The notes beneath the pieces were generated by a model, which did no database searches, had not been told where the DNA came from, and worked only from the letters and a program-made list of their open reading frames with translations. From JBFMHD01 sp040752395 [NCBI: Candidatus Hydrogenedentota bacterium] (lineage in GTDB: Bacteria > JBFMHD01), in NCBI GenBank assembly GCA_040752395.1, contig JBFMHD010000060.1, positions 1 to 13,851 of the forward strand: a stretch of DNA of 13,851 nucleotides. Direction: 5' to 3'. This document shows positions 5,609 to 13,783 of this stretch, in pieces. Position 1 is the first letter of the stretch; every line of letters starts with the position of its first letter. The position numbers were made by a program, and so were the translations under genes.

Positions 5609-7276
5609 ATGCCTGCTGACGATGATTTTAAAAGTGTAGCTTCGTTTTTACAAGAAGGCAAAGGGCTCTCATTTGATGAAGCCTTAAAGATGTCTGAGAT
5701 TGAACCTGCAGTTAAGAAAGAAAGAACCCCGCTTGAAAAATTCAAAGTTTACGTTGAACGAGATTTTACAGTAAGGAGTAGAATAGAAAAATATTATTGG
5801 GACATCAAATATGGTAAACGTCCCTATTATTATGCTGCTTTTGTTTTAGGAATGATTGCCGTAGTAGCGTGGGGTATCGTTTATAACCAACAATTTTCTA
5901 AACGCGCAAGAATAGAGAAAAATCTTAATTCTGCTGAATTAGCCTTAAAAAATAAAGAGTATGATAAACTTGATGGATATTTAGCCAACACAGTTTCTTT
6001 AGGTGCTGATAGGCAGACCATTTATACGAATTTTGGTTTAAAAGCCCTTGATAATGATTTGATAGACCTTGCTGAAAAATATTTAAATAAAGCCATTGAG
6101 GAACAGGGTAGTCTAATAGAAGGGAAAACTCTTTTTGTTTTAGCTAAAGTCGCATATAGAAAAAAGAATTATACTGAAGCAAGAAAAAAATTAGAGGAGG
6201 TCATTGCAACTGATCCTGCTAATATTGAAGCAAGAAAATTGTTTGGTATTCTTATGTATATGGATGGCAATTTATTAAAAGCAGAGGAAGCATTTAATGA
6301 TGTTATAGCTTTAAGAACAAATGATTTCGGTAGTCTATATTACCTTTATAAAATATATAAAACCAGGGGTGAATGGGATAGACTGAAAAGGATTTACGAT
6401 TTAATGATCGGACTTGATTATAAAGAAGTAGAAGAAATTCAGGAATTAGAAGATTTAGGTGAGATACTTGCTAATTCTGAAAATTATAAAACAGCTATTA
6501 ATGTTTTTAGCAGGGTACTTGAACTTAAACCAGAATCCATAAAGAGTATCTATAATTTAGCGCTTATTTACACAGGTCAGGGGAAAAGCAAAGAGGCTAT
6601 AAATCTTGTAAATAATGCTATAAGATTAGCGCCGCATCATTATTTGAGTTATAATTTACGTGGAGAGATATATTATTATAAATTGAATGACCCTGTAAGA
6701 GCACTTGAAGATTTTAATACCTGCATAAGGATTAATCCTTTATATCATAAAGTTCATTATAATCTCGCTCAAATTTATTTTTATGAAACAAATGATTACG
6801 AATCAGCTATAAAAGAATATTTGAAAACTATCAAATTAGGGCTTCATCCCGAGGATGACGATATAGTTTTATATAATATAGCTTATTCTTATTATCAATT
6901 AAAAGATTATAATAATGCTTTTGTTTATTTTAAGAGACTTTACGAGAAAAGGAAAGGTGATTTAGACCTCGCTCTTATTTGTGGAAATACAGCCTTTCTT
7001 TTTAAAGATTATAAAACAGCGCTTGATTACTATCGAATAATCATATCAACTATTCCTAAAACGCCGTATCTTGTGAATAATATGAGTATCACATATTTTA
7101 TGATGAATAACAAAAAAGAAGCGCTAAAACTTATGTGGGAAGCTATTAAAATGTCATCGCAGGATTCTAAAGAAATGGAGTTTTATTCTAAAAATCTTAA
7201 TTATCTTATAAGCAATAATTTACCTGATGATGTTTCTACGTTATTATATCAGAAGATGGAGAAAAACTTAAGATAG
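5609..7276 (+). CDS. Membrane-anchored tetratricopeptide repeat protein
   Basis: This 555-aa protein has about 72 charged N-terminal residues, one hydrophobic segment (about 73-92, YYAAFVLGMIAVVAWGIVY), and then roughly ten or more TPR units filling residues 105-540. Clear TPR helices include the stretches around LAKVAYRKKNYTEARKKLEE, LALIYTGQGKSKEAINLVNN, LRGEIYYYKLNDPVRALEDF and AYSYYQLKDYNNAFVYFKR. No enzyme motif is visible, so a scaffold or adaptor role is inferred. Basic residues lie on both sides of the span, so topology is uncertain; the long charged N-terminus suggests TPRs outside the cytoplasm. AGGAG (5598-5602) sits 6 nt before the ATG. It heads the lipid A operon, 1 bp ahead of the next gene. 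It could assist LPS assembly, loosely like LapB, but it is not a recognisable LapB homologue because no rubredoxin-like cysteines are present. Confidence 0.85.
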   Translation: MPADDDFKSVASFLQEGKGLSFDEALKMSEIEPAVKKERTPLEKFKVYVERDFTVRSRIEKYYWDIKYGKRPYYYAAFVLGMIAVVAWGIVYNQQFSKRARIEKNLNSAELALKNKEYDKLDGYLANTVSLGADRQTIYTNFGLKALDNDLIDLAEKYLNKAIEEQGSLIEGKTLFVLAKVAYRKKNYTEARKKLEEVIATDPANIEARKLFGILMYMDGNLLKAEEAFNDVIALRTNDFGSLYYLYKIYKTRGEWDRLKRIYDLMIGLDYKEVEEIQELEDLGEILANSENYKTAINVFSRVLELKPESIKSIYNLALIYTGQGKSKEAINLVNNAIRLAPHHYLSYNLRGEIYYYKLNDPVRALEDFNTCIRINPLYHKVHYNLAQIYFYETNDYESAIKEYLKTIKLGLHPEDDDIVLYNIAYSYYQLKDYNNAFVYFKRLYEKRKGDLDLALICGNTAFLFKDYKTALDYYRIIISTIPKTPYLVNNMSITYFMMNNKKEALKLMWEAIKMSSQDSKEMEFYSKNLNYLISNNLPDDVSTLLYQKMEKNLR

Positions 7277-7277
7277 T

Positions 7278-8228
7278 ATGAAGGATAAAATAAAAGTTGG
7301 TGTTATAGGTGTGGGTTATTTAGGTCAGCATCATGCAAGAATCCTATCAAGTATTAAAGGAGTAGATTTAGAGACCATTGTAGATATTGATAAGAAACGA
7401 GGAGAAAGTATTGCAAAACAGTATAATGCAAAATTTGTCAGGGATTATAGAGAATTAAAAAATATAGATGCTGTCTCTGTAGCTATACCAACTGAGTCCC
7501 ATTTTGAGGTCGCATCATATTTTTTGAAAAACAGGATAGATGTTTTAGTAGAAAAGCCTATTACTAATAATCTTGAGCAGGCAAGTAATCTTGTTAAAAC
7601 CGCAGAAAAAAATGGATGCATTCTTCAGGTGGGCCATGTCGAGAGGTTTAATGGTGCTGTTTTAGAACTGAAAAAATATGTAAAAAATCCGTTGTTTATT
7701 GAGATACATAGATTGAGTTCCTTCCCACAGAGAGCTATTGATGTCGGCGTTGTTCTTGATATAATGATACATGACCTTGATATAGTTTTATATCTTGTAA
7801 AAAGTGAAATAAAAAAAATTCAGGCTTACGGAGCTAAAGTACTTACTGATAAAGAAGACATAGCTAATGTTAGACTGGAATTTGAGAATGGGTGTATCGC
7901 TAATATTACGGCGAGCAGAATCTCATGGGAAGTTCAAAGAAGACTGAGAATTTTCGAAAAAGATAGCTATTTCTCATTAGATTACAAGAATCAGACCCTG
8001 TATAGATTTAAGTTTCCAGCGAAGATGAAGAAGTGTGGAATACCAGCACAGCAAGATATTGAGGTTATATCGGTACCAGTTCAAAAAAATGAACCGCTAA
8101 GATTAGAACTTGAAAATTTTATTTATGCTGTCCGAAAAAGAAAAAAAACAGAAGTATCGGGTGAGGAAGGTAGAGATGTTTTACATCTTGCTTTGAAAAT
8201 TTTATCGTGTATAAAAACAAATAGATGA
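7278..8228 (+). CDS. Gfo/Idh/MocA family oxidoreductase, sugar-nucleotide dehydrogenase-like
   Basis: This 316-aa NAD(P)-dependent dehydrogenase has a Rossmann signature VGVIGVGYLGQHHARIL near residues 7-23, the acidic VDID that follows strand two (35-38), the family motif VEKPIT at 91-96 (Lys93 catalytic), GHVERFN at 119-125 and HDLDIVLYL at 165-173, where His/Asp line the active site. Members next to lpxB or lpxA include GnnA, which oxidises C3 of UDP-GlcNAc so that GnnB can aminate it and give amide-linked lipid A. The operon position fits such a role, but no GnnB aminotransferase is in the window, so the substrate stays open. The start is 1 bp after the TPR stop, with only a distant GGAG, implying coupling. 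The stop overlaps the lpxB start by 4 bp (ATGA). Confidence 0.88.
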   Translation: MKDKIKVGVIGVGYLGQHHARILSSIKGVDLETIVDIDKKRGESIAKQYNAKFVRDYRELKNIDAVSVAIPTESHFEVASYFLKNRIDVLVEKPITNNLEQASNLVKTAEKNGCILQVGHVERFNGAVLELKKYVKNPLFIEIHRLSSFPQRAIDVGVVLDIMIHDLDIVLYLVKSEIKKIQAYGAKVLTDKEDIANVRLEFENGCIANITASRISWEVQRRLRIFEKDSYFSLDYKNQTLYRFKFPAKMKKCGIPAQQDIEVISVPVQKNEPLRLELENFIYAVRKRKKTEVSGEEGRDVLHLALKILSCIKTNR

Positions 8229-9340
8229 CTAAAAGATTATTTTTTTCTGTCGGAGACTTCTCTTCTGATTTACATACCTCTGAAATAATAACAGAGCTTT
8301 TTAAAATAGATAAAGATTTAAAAATTTTTGCTGTTGGCGGAGATAAAATGAAAGAGAGTGGCGCTGAGATTCTTGAGTATACGGTGGGACATGCAACCGT
8401 AGGATTTATCGAGGCTTTTTTTAATTTACCTTATTTTTATTATCTTGATAAAATGGTTAAGAGATTTATATTTAAAAATAAACCCGCTCTCGTTGTTCTT
8501 GTTGATAATCCCGGATTTAATTTAAGATTAGCTGAATATTGTTATGAATTAAATATACCGGTAATTTATTTTATACCGCCTCAGGTTTGGGCGTGGTATT
8601 ATAAAAGAATAAAGACAATAAAAAGGTGCGTTAAAAAGGTGCTCTTTATATTCCCTTTTGAAGAGAAATTATATAAAGACGAAAAAATAGAGGCTAAATA
8701 TGTTGGAAATCCTCTCTTTATGAAGATAAAAAAATTTCTCCAGAAAAAGCAAGAAATAGAGAACTCTAAAGAGAAAAATGATATCGCCATATTACCAGGA
8801 AGCAGATTATCAGAATGGCTATATCATATACCGATAATTAAAAACTTTATCAGAAATAGAAAAGATAAAAATTTCGTTATATCCATAGCCGAAACGTTAA
8901 AAGATATTCATAAGGTAATTAAAGATATAGAAGAATTAAAAAAAATAGAAAATTTAATCGTCAGTTATGACAATGTTTACAATCTAATATCTAATAGTGA
9001 AAAGGTTTTATGCTCAAGCGGCACTGTGTCTTTAGAATCTGCATTGCTTGAGAAACCAGGTCTCTCTTTTTATAAAACTTCTTTATTAAACTATTATCTC
9101 GCAAAAAAAATTGCAAAACTACCCTACATTTCTTTGCCAAATTTAATATTATATTTTGCTAACGAAAAAGATATAATATATAAAGAATTGATACAGCAAA
9201 ATTTTAATATTGAAGAACTTAATAAAAATTTAGATAATATTATTTGTAATAAAGAGATATTTAAAAGATTAAAAGAATTGATTAGAGAGTTACCTACTTC
9301 AAAAATTGTAGCAAATGAAATTTATGGTTTGTTAGGATAG
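8225..9340 (+). CDS. lpxB: Lipid-A-disaccharide synthase LpxB
   Basis: LpxB condenses UDP-2,3-diacylglucosamine with lipid X (2,3-diacylglucosamine 1-phosphate) to give the beta-1,6-linked tetraacyl disaccharide 1-phosphate, at the inner membrane's cytoplasmic face (GT19 family). Family blocks run in order: SVGDFSSDLH (8-17), AVGGDKM (36-42), VDNPGFNLRLA (93-103), PPQVWAWYYKRIKTI (118-132), FIFPFEEKLY (141-150), ILPGSRLSE (189-197), SSGTVSLESALLEKPG (264-279) and YISLPNLIL (301-309). Asp94 and Arg194 correspond to Asp98 and Arg201, which are essential in E. coli LpxB. Two usually conserved spots differ: the AGExSGD loop reads VGDFSSD, and VGHP reads VGNP. 371 aa is normal length. The start overlaps the previous stop (ATGA), so translation is coupled. 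Confidence 0.93.
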   Translation: MTKRLFFSVGDFSSDLHTSEIITELFKIDKDLKIFAVGGDKMKESGAEILEYTVGHATVGFIEAFFNLPYFYYLDKMVKRFIFKNKPALVVLVDNPGFNLRLAEYCYELNIPVIYFIPPQVWAWYYKRIKTIKRCVKKVLFIFPFEEKLYKDEKIEAKYVGNPLFMKIKKFLQKKQEIENSKEKNDIAILPGSRLSEWLYHIPIIKNFIRNRKDKNFVISIAETLKDIHKVIKDIEELKKIENLIVSYDNVYNLISNSEKVLCSSGTVSLESALLEKPGLSFYKTSLLNYYLAKKIAKLPYISLPNLILYFANEKDIIYKELIQQNFNIEELNKNLDNIICNKEIFKRLKELIRELPTSKIVANEIYGLLG

Positions 9341-9350
9341 GAAATTTTAC

Positions 9351-11138
9351 ATGAGGTTGTATTTGCGATTACTTAAATACTGGAAGCCTTATATCGGCAG
9401 ATTGGCTTTATCAGTATTATGTATGATAATGTATGCGGTTTTCAGTTCGATCTCTATAATTTCCTTAAAACCATTAATAGATAAAATTTTAACCCCAACG
9501 GATATAACCGTGAATATTACCTTACCTGTAATAAATTATGTGATTTCTGGCTCGCCTTTATATCTATTAAACATTCTATGCATAACACTTGTTATAGTTT
9601 TTATCCTGAGAGGCTTTACAGGTTACGGCCAGACATATTTTATGATCCGTGCAGGACAGGAAGCTTCTTTTGATTTAAGAAATGATGTCTTTAGACATTT
9701 AATGTCTTTATCACTGGATTATTATGAATCGAAAAAAACCGGGGACTTAATATCAAGACTGACAAACGATATGCTTATAATTCAGAACGCCATATCAAAT
9801 GCTTTGATAGATATGGTTGGTAAACCTATTGAGGTGATATTCTTTTTGGGAATTTTGTTTTATATTTCGTGGAAACTTACTCTTATTACTTTGATAGGTG
9901 TTCCGCTTATAGGATTTCTTATTTATTACACAGGGAAAAAATGTAGAAAATTAATGTTAACAGGTCAGGCAAGGCTCAGTGATTTGACTGTAATAGTTCA
10001 AGAAGCAGTAAGTAATATAAGAATAATTAAAGCATTTTCAACTGAAATCTACGAGAGCGATAAATTCAGAAGAGAATCAAGAAAAATATTTGATACTATA
10101 ATGAGACTTGTTCGCATCTCTGTTATGTCCCCTTATTTGATGGAATTCATCGGTGGAATGATTGCTGCTTTATTATTGTGGGCTGGAGGGTATTTTATAG
10201 TAGTACAGAAAAAATTATCCGCAGGTGATTTGTTTGTTTTTATATTTGCTTTATTAAGTTCTTACCGGCCTGCCAAAGCGTTTTTACAGATTAATAATTT
10301 AGTACAGCAAGCAATGGCTTCTGTTTCCAGAGTTATGGACATCTTAAATTCGAGACCTAAAGTAGTAGAAAAGACTAATCCGCTCTCTAAACTATCTTTT
10401 CAGAAAAGAATAATATATCAAAACGTCTCATTCGGTTATAATGATTCACTTGTATTAAAGGATATAAATATAGATTTAGAAAAAGGTAAAATTCTGGCTG
10501 TGGTCGGTCCAAGCGGCTGCGGAAAAACAACTCTTGTCTCGTTATTACCAAGATTTTACGATGTGAAACAAGGATGTATATTAATTGACAATGTGGATAT
10601 AAGGGATGTGGGACTTAAGACTTTACGTAGTATTATGGGTATAGTTACTCAAGAGGTAGTTTTATTTAATGATAATGTTTATAATAATATACTCTACGGA
10701 TTGGACCATAAACCAAAAGAAGAAGATGTGATTTCTGCAGCACAGATGGCTAATGCACACAACTTTATTATATCCTTGCCTGATTCCTATAATACAGAGA
10801 TTGGTGATCGCGGGATGAAACTCTCTGGTGGTGAGAGACAGAGAATCGCTATAGCAAGGGCTATTTTAAGAAACCCTGAAATTTTAATACTTGATGAAGC
10901 TACAAGCGCACTTGATACTGAAAGTGAAAAACTTGTTCAAGAAGCTATATGCAATCTTATGAAAGGAAGAACTACACTCGTTATAGCTCATAGATTATCT
11001 ACAATTACAAACTCTGATGAAATAATTATTCTTGATTACATAGATTCAAATAAACACACTGCAACAATTGTTGACCGCGGAGACCACAAAACATTGCTTG
11101 ATACCTGTCCGAGATATAAAAGATTTTATGAATTATAG
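9351..11138 (+). CDS. msbA: Lipid A export ABC permease/ATPase, MsbA type
   Basis: This 595-aa half-transporter acts as a homodimer that flips newly made lipid A from the inner to the outer leaflet of the inner membrane. An ABC exporter domain with six membrane spans occupies residues 1-330, including spans around 18-40, 70-88, 160-175, 178-194 and 262-284, with the ExSK-containing segment YYESKKTGDLISRLTND typical of MsbA-like exporters. The ATPase has Walker A GPSGCGKTT (386-394), Q-loop VTQE (432-435), signature LSGGERQR (491-498), Walker B ILILDE (511-516) and H-loop His547. Near the C-terminus a short extra stretch (DYIDSNKHTATI) precedes VDRGDHKTLL. AGGA-rich sequence before ATG 9351 and a 10-bp gap after lpxB indicate one operon. 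Some MsbA-like exporters move other lipids; the neighbours favour lipid A. Confidence 0.9.
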   Translation: MRLYLRLLKYWKPYIGRLALSVLCMIMYAVFSSISIISLKPLIDKILTPTDITVNITLPVINYVISGSPLYLLNILCITLVIVFILRGFTGYGQTYFMIRAGQEASFDLRNDVFRHLMSLSLDYYESKKTGDLISRLTNDMLIIQNAISNALIDMVGKPIEVIFFLGILFYISWKLTLITLIGVPLIGFLIYYTGKKCRKLMLTGQARLSDLTVIVQEAVSNIRIIKAFSTEIYESDKFRRESRKIFDTIMRLVRISVMSPYLMEFIGGMIAALLLWAGGYFIVVQKKLSAGDLFVFIFALLSSYRPAKAFLQINNLVQQAMASVSRVMDILNSRPKVVEKTNPLSKLSFQKRIIYQNVSFGYNDSLVLKDINIDLEKGKILAVVGPSGCGKTTLVSLLPRFYDVKQGCILIDNVDIRDVGLKTLRSIMGIVTQEVVLFNDNVYNNILYGLDHKPKEEDVISAAQMANAHNFIISLPDSYNTEIGDRGMKLSGGERQRIAIARAILRNPEILILDEATSALDTESEKLVQEAICNLMKGRTTLVIAHRLSTITNSDEIIILDYIDSNKHTATIVDRGDHKTLLDTCPRYKRFYEL

Positions 11139-11155
11139 TTTGATGACAGCTGATA

Positions 11156-11176
11156 CTTCCCACTTCTTGCTTCTAC
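11156..11176. repeat. Three CTTCNNN heptads in the msbA-DUF374 gap
   Basis: CTTCCCA, CTTCTTG and CTTCTAC stand in exact 7-nt register. The 12-mer CTTCTTGCTTCT (11163-11174) also occurs in the array at the window's end. An in-frame reading from 11128 would translate this as an odd leucine-rich leader, which favours a later start for the next gene. Confidence 0.55.
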
Positions 11177-11205
11177 TTGATATCATTAGAGTTACAAAGT
11201 TTTTC

Positions 11206-11213
11206 AGAGGAGA
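11206..11213 (+). promoter_or_regulatory. Ribosome binding site deciding the TTG start at 11221
   Basis: AGAGGAGA, a near-perfect Shine-Dalgarno, lies 7 nt before TTG 11221. The upstream in-frame ATGs at 11128 and 11143 have no comparable site. Confidence 0.65.
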
Positions 11214-11220
11214 TACAAAA

Positions 11221-11850
11221 TTGCTATTATGGATTTATGGTTTAATTGGCAGTATGATAATCAGATTTCTTGGTTTCTCAGCAAGAAAATGTGTTGAAAT
11301 AGATGATGAAGCAGAAAAATTGTTAAAAGAAAATAAACCTCTGATATTTTCGCTTTTTCATTCACAAATTATTTTTCCAATATTCTATCACAGGAATTCT
11401 AACATAGATATTCTTGTCAGTAACAGTAAAGACGGTGAGATAATATCAAAGATTGTATCATTTTTAGGTTATGGCTCCTGTACGGGTTCTGCAAGAAAAG
11501 GTGGAACCGAAGCCGCGTTATCTATGATTTCTGCTGTTGATAATAATCGAAAAATAGGGTTTACTGTTGATGGACCCCTTGGACCAAAATTTATTGTTAA
11601 ACAGGGGATTATCTGGCTTGCTTCCTACAAACAGATACCTATACTTCCCATAACTTACTCTGCAAAACCATCAATAGTTTTTAACTCGTGGGATAACTTT
11701 ATTCTACCATTACCCTTCGCAAAAATAAAATATAAAGTTGATAAACCATTTTATGTCCCGCAAATATTTAACGATGAACAAAAGATAGAAGAATACAGAT
11801 TAAAACTTGAAAAAATTATGTTAGAGCTGACAGATAAAATACAACAATGA
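11221..11850 (+). CDS. DUF374 lysophospholipid-acyltransferase family protein, possible LpxJ-like lipid A acyltransferase
   Basis: This is a membrane-associated acyltransferase-fold protein of 209 aa from the chosen TTG start, which is close to the usual DUF374 length. Motifs seen are FSLFHSQ (43-49, the His of the catalytic region), SARKGGTEAAL (90-100) and FTVDGPLGPKFIVKQGI (114-130), the DGPxGP block diagnostic of DUF374. A hydrophobic stretch at 2-18 may anchor it. The open frame extends upstream to ATGs at 11143, 11128 and 11068, but those would add repeat-derived residues or overlap msbA by 71 bp, while TTG 11221 has a strong ribosome site. DUF374 includes, to my knowledge, the Helicobacter/Campylobacter late acyltransferase LpxJ; location between msbA and lpxK supports lipid A acylation, but the acyl donor and site are unproven. 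The stop overlaps the lpxK start by 4 bp. Confidence 0.82.
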   Translation: MLLWIYGLIGSMIIRFLGFSARKCVEIDDEAEKLLKENKPLIFSLFHSQIIFPIFYHRNSNIDILVSNSKDGEIISKIVSFLGYGSCTGSARKGGTEAALSMISAVDNNRKIGFTVDGPLGPKFIVKQGIIWLASYKQIPILPITYSAKPSIVFNSWDNFILPLPFAKIKYKVDKPFYVPQIFNDEQKIEEYRLKLEKIMLELTDKIQQ

Positions 11851-12866
11851 AAGAAAAAATAATCAAGTGGTGGTATAAAATAATAGATAGCAAAAAGGGT
11901 ATAATCTATCTATTTTTTAAAATTCTATCGATTTTTTATACTTTTATTAATAGTTTACATAAAAATATGACTAAAAAGAAAAAACTGAACTCCATAGTGA
12001 TTAGTATAGGGGATATTACGCTTGGTGGCACGGGAAAGACACCATTTGTAATTGAGTTGAGTAATAGATTAAAACAGAGATATAAATCAGGTATTTTATC
12101 AAGGGGTTATAAAAGTCATAGAAAAACAGAGCCGATAATTGTTTACAAAGATTATTCTTTAGATGTTAAAGAAACAGGTGACGAACCTCTTCTTATATAT
12201 TCAGAAACCGGTCTTCCAGTTGGTGTTTATCCTGATAGATTTAAAGCCGGGGAACTACTTATAGATAGTTTTGATATTAATCTTTTAATACTTGATGATG
12301 GATTTCAGCATTATGCATTACATAGAGATATAGATATTGTTCTTATAGATTTACATAAAGACCCTTCGCAATTAAATATTTTTCCAGCAGGTGATTTACG
12401 CGAACCTTTAGCCTGCCTCTCGAGAGCTAACTATATCGCAGGAGTAAGAAGGGGGTACGAAGAAAAAAAATATCTTAAAGAATGGGAAGATATAAGTAAT
12501 AAAAAAATTTATATAATAGATTATAAAATTGATGGGGTTTATAGAAGCGGGGTTAAAGTTGATAATATCAAAGAACCAGTGTATGTCTTATGCGGTATTG
12601 GGAACCCTGATTATTTTTTGAAAATAATTCAGGCTATGAAAATAAGCATTGCCAACACATGGATTAGAGAAGACCATGCAGACTATACTGATAAAGATTT
12701 ACAAATGTTAAAAGAGATTATACAAAAAGGGTATAGTATTATAACTACAGAAAAGGATTTTATAAAACTTAAAATTTTAGAAGATGAATTATATACTTTG
12801 AAAATTAAAATTAAAGCTGATGAGTTGATAGATGAAATTTTTCGAAAGATTGAAGTTTGTAATTGA
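11847..12866 (+). CDS. lpxK: Tetraacyldisaccharide 4'-kinase LpxK
   Basis: LpxK uses ATP to phosphorylate the 4' position of the tetraacyl disaccharide 1-phosphate made by LpxB, giving lipid IVA at the cytoplasmic face of the inner membrane. An N-terminal amphipathic/hydrophobic stretch (about 17-36) fits the known monotopic membrane association. Motifs run in order: P-loop GDITLGGTGKTP (55-66), GDEPLL (111-116), LDDGFQH (149-155), AGDLREPL (181-188), GIGNPDYF (250-257), DHADYT (276-281) and TTEKD (300-304). All are hallmark LpxK positions and appear intact. 339 aa is normal length. ATG overlaps the previous stop by 4 bp, and its own 3' end overlaps the next gene by 35 bp. Confidence 0.94.
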   Translation: MKEKIIKWWYKIIDSKKGIIYLFFKILSIFYTFINSLHKNMTKKKKLNSIVISIGDITLGGTGKTPFVIELSNRLKQRYKSGILSRGYKSHRKTEPIIVYKDYSLDVKETGDEPLLIYSETGLPVGVYPDRFKAGELLIDSFDINLLILDDGFQHYALHRDIDIVLIDLHKDPSQLNIFPAGDLREPLACLSRANYIAGVRRGYEEKKYLKEWEDISNKKIYIIDYKIDGVYRSGVKVDNIKEPVYVLCGIGNPDYFLKIIQAMKISIANTWIREDHADYTDKDLQMLKEIIQKGYSIITTEKDFIKLKILEDELYTLKIKIKADELIDEIFRKIEVCN

Positions 12867-13749
12867 ATACATTCCTTTTTTTATCCTTTGCTATATATTT
12901 TCAAGATTACCAGATAATTATAGGATAAAAGTATCATCTTTTCTAGGTAATCTATTTTATATTATACTTCCTCTAAGGAAAAACGTTGCTGTTAAAAATA
13001 TTAATAAAGTATTTCCAGATAAAGATAATAAGTTAAAAAAAAATATTTTAAGAGATACTTATAAACATTTTGCTTTGTTTTTCTCTCAATTCGCATATTT
13101 AAGCCTTAATCCCGAGTTACTACCTGAAATCGTTGACGGTACTGAAGTAGAAAAGATTGAAAGGATTTATTCTGGAAATAATTCATTGATAATTGTTACA
13201 GGTCACATTGGAGTCTGGGAGATAGGCGGTTTATATTTAAACATCAGAGGACTGCCCGTAACTATTTTAGTAAAAAGACAGAAAAACAGCTATGTCGCTT
13301 CTAAACTTGATAAGCTGAGATGGACCCAAGAGGTTGATGTGTTAAATAGGGGTGATGGATTAAGACAGCTCGTTAAATCAGTTAAAGAAAATAAAATACC
13401 TGTAATGGTAGGCGACCAGGATGGTGGCACCGGCGGTGAGATGATACCTTTTTTTAATAAGGAAGCCTCGATGACAAAAGGGTTCGCTGTTTTGTCATAT
13501 AAATATAAGATACCGGTTATCCCTGTCTTTGCTGTTGTAAACTGGCTACCGGGGACTAAAGACTACAAAATAAAAATGATAGTAGATGAACCCATTCAGC
13601 CTGATTTTAAGCTACCCAAGGAAGAATTTGTGAAGAGTATTCTTCTTAATTATAATAAAGTTCTCGAAAAGATGATAAACAGGTATCCTGACCAGTATTT
13701 CTGGTTTCATAAACGATGGAAGACAGTCTCTCCAGAGTTATATAAATAA
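12832..13749 (+). CDS. Lipid A late acyltransferase, LpxL/HtrB family
   Basis: This 305-aa protein adds a secondary acyl chain, normally from acyl-ACP, to a hydroxyl of a primary acyl chain of (Kdo2-)lipid IVA. An N-terminal hydrophobic anchor (about 10-25) precedes FLGNLFYIILPLRKNVAVKNINKVFP (37-62), a family-typical block. The catalytic HX4E motif is GHIGVWEIGG, with His125 and Glu130. GDQDGGTGGEMIPFF (194-208), MTKGFAVLSYKYKIPVIPVF (214-233) and YPDQYFWFHKRWKT near the C-terminus complete the signature. Chain length and acylated position cannot be told from sequence, and a paralogous LpxM role is possible. The start at 12832 lies inside lpxK (35-bp overlap) with only a weak ribosome site, so translation probably depends on lpxK. 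It is the last gene visible in the operon. Confidence 0.9.
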   Translation: MKFFERLKFVIEYIPFFILCYIFSRLPDNYRIKVSSFLGNLFYIILPLRKNVAVKNINKVFPDKDNKLKKNILRDTYKHFALFFSQFAYLSLNPELLPEIVDGTEVEKIERIYSGNNSLIIVTGHIGVWEIGGLYLNIRGLPVTILVKRQKNSYVASKLDKLRWTQEVDVLNRGDGLRQLVKSVKENKIPVMVGDQDGGTGGEMIPFFNKEASMTKGFAVLSYKYKIPVIPVFAVVNWLPGTKDYKIKMIVDEPIQPDFKLPKEEFVKSILLNYNKVLEKMINRYPDQYFWFHKRWKTVSPELYK

Positions 13750-13783
13750 TGAAAATATTCTCCCGATCCTCAAGTTTTTAAGC

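Noticed and set aside
5609-13749. The lipid A gene run as a new, undescribed system
   Set aside because: LpxB, MsbA, LpxK and LpxL are all recognisable members of the standard Raetz pathway; only the TPR, Gfo/Idh and DUF374 members are unusual additions.
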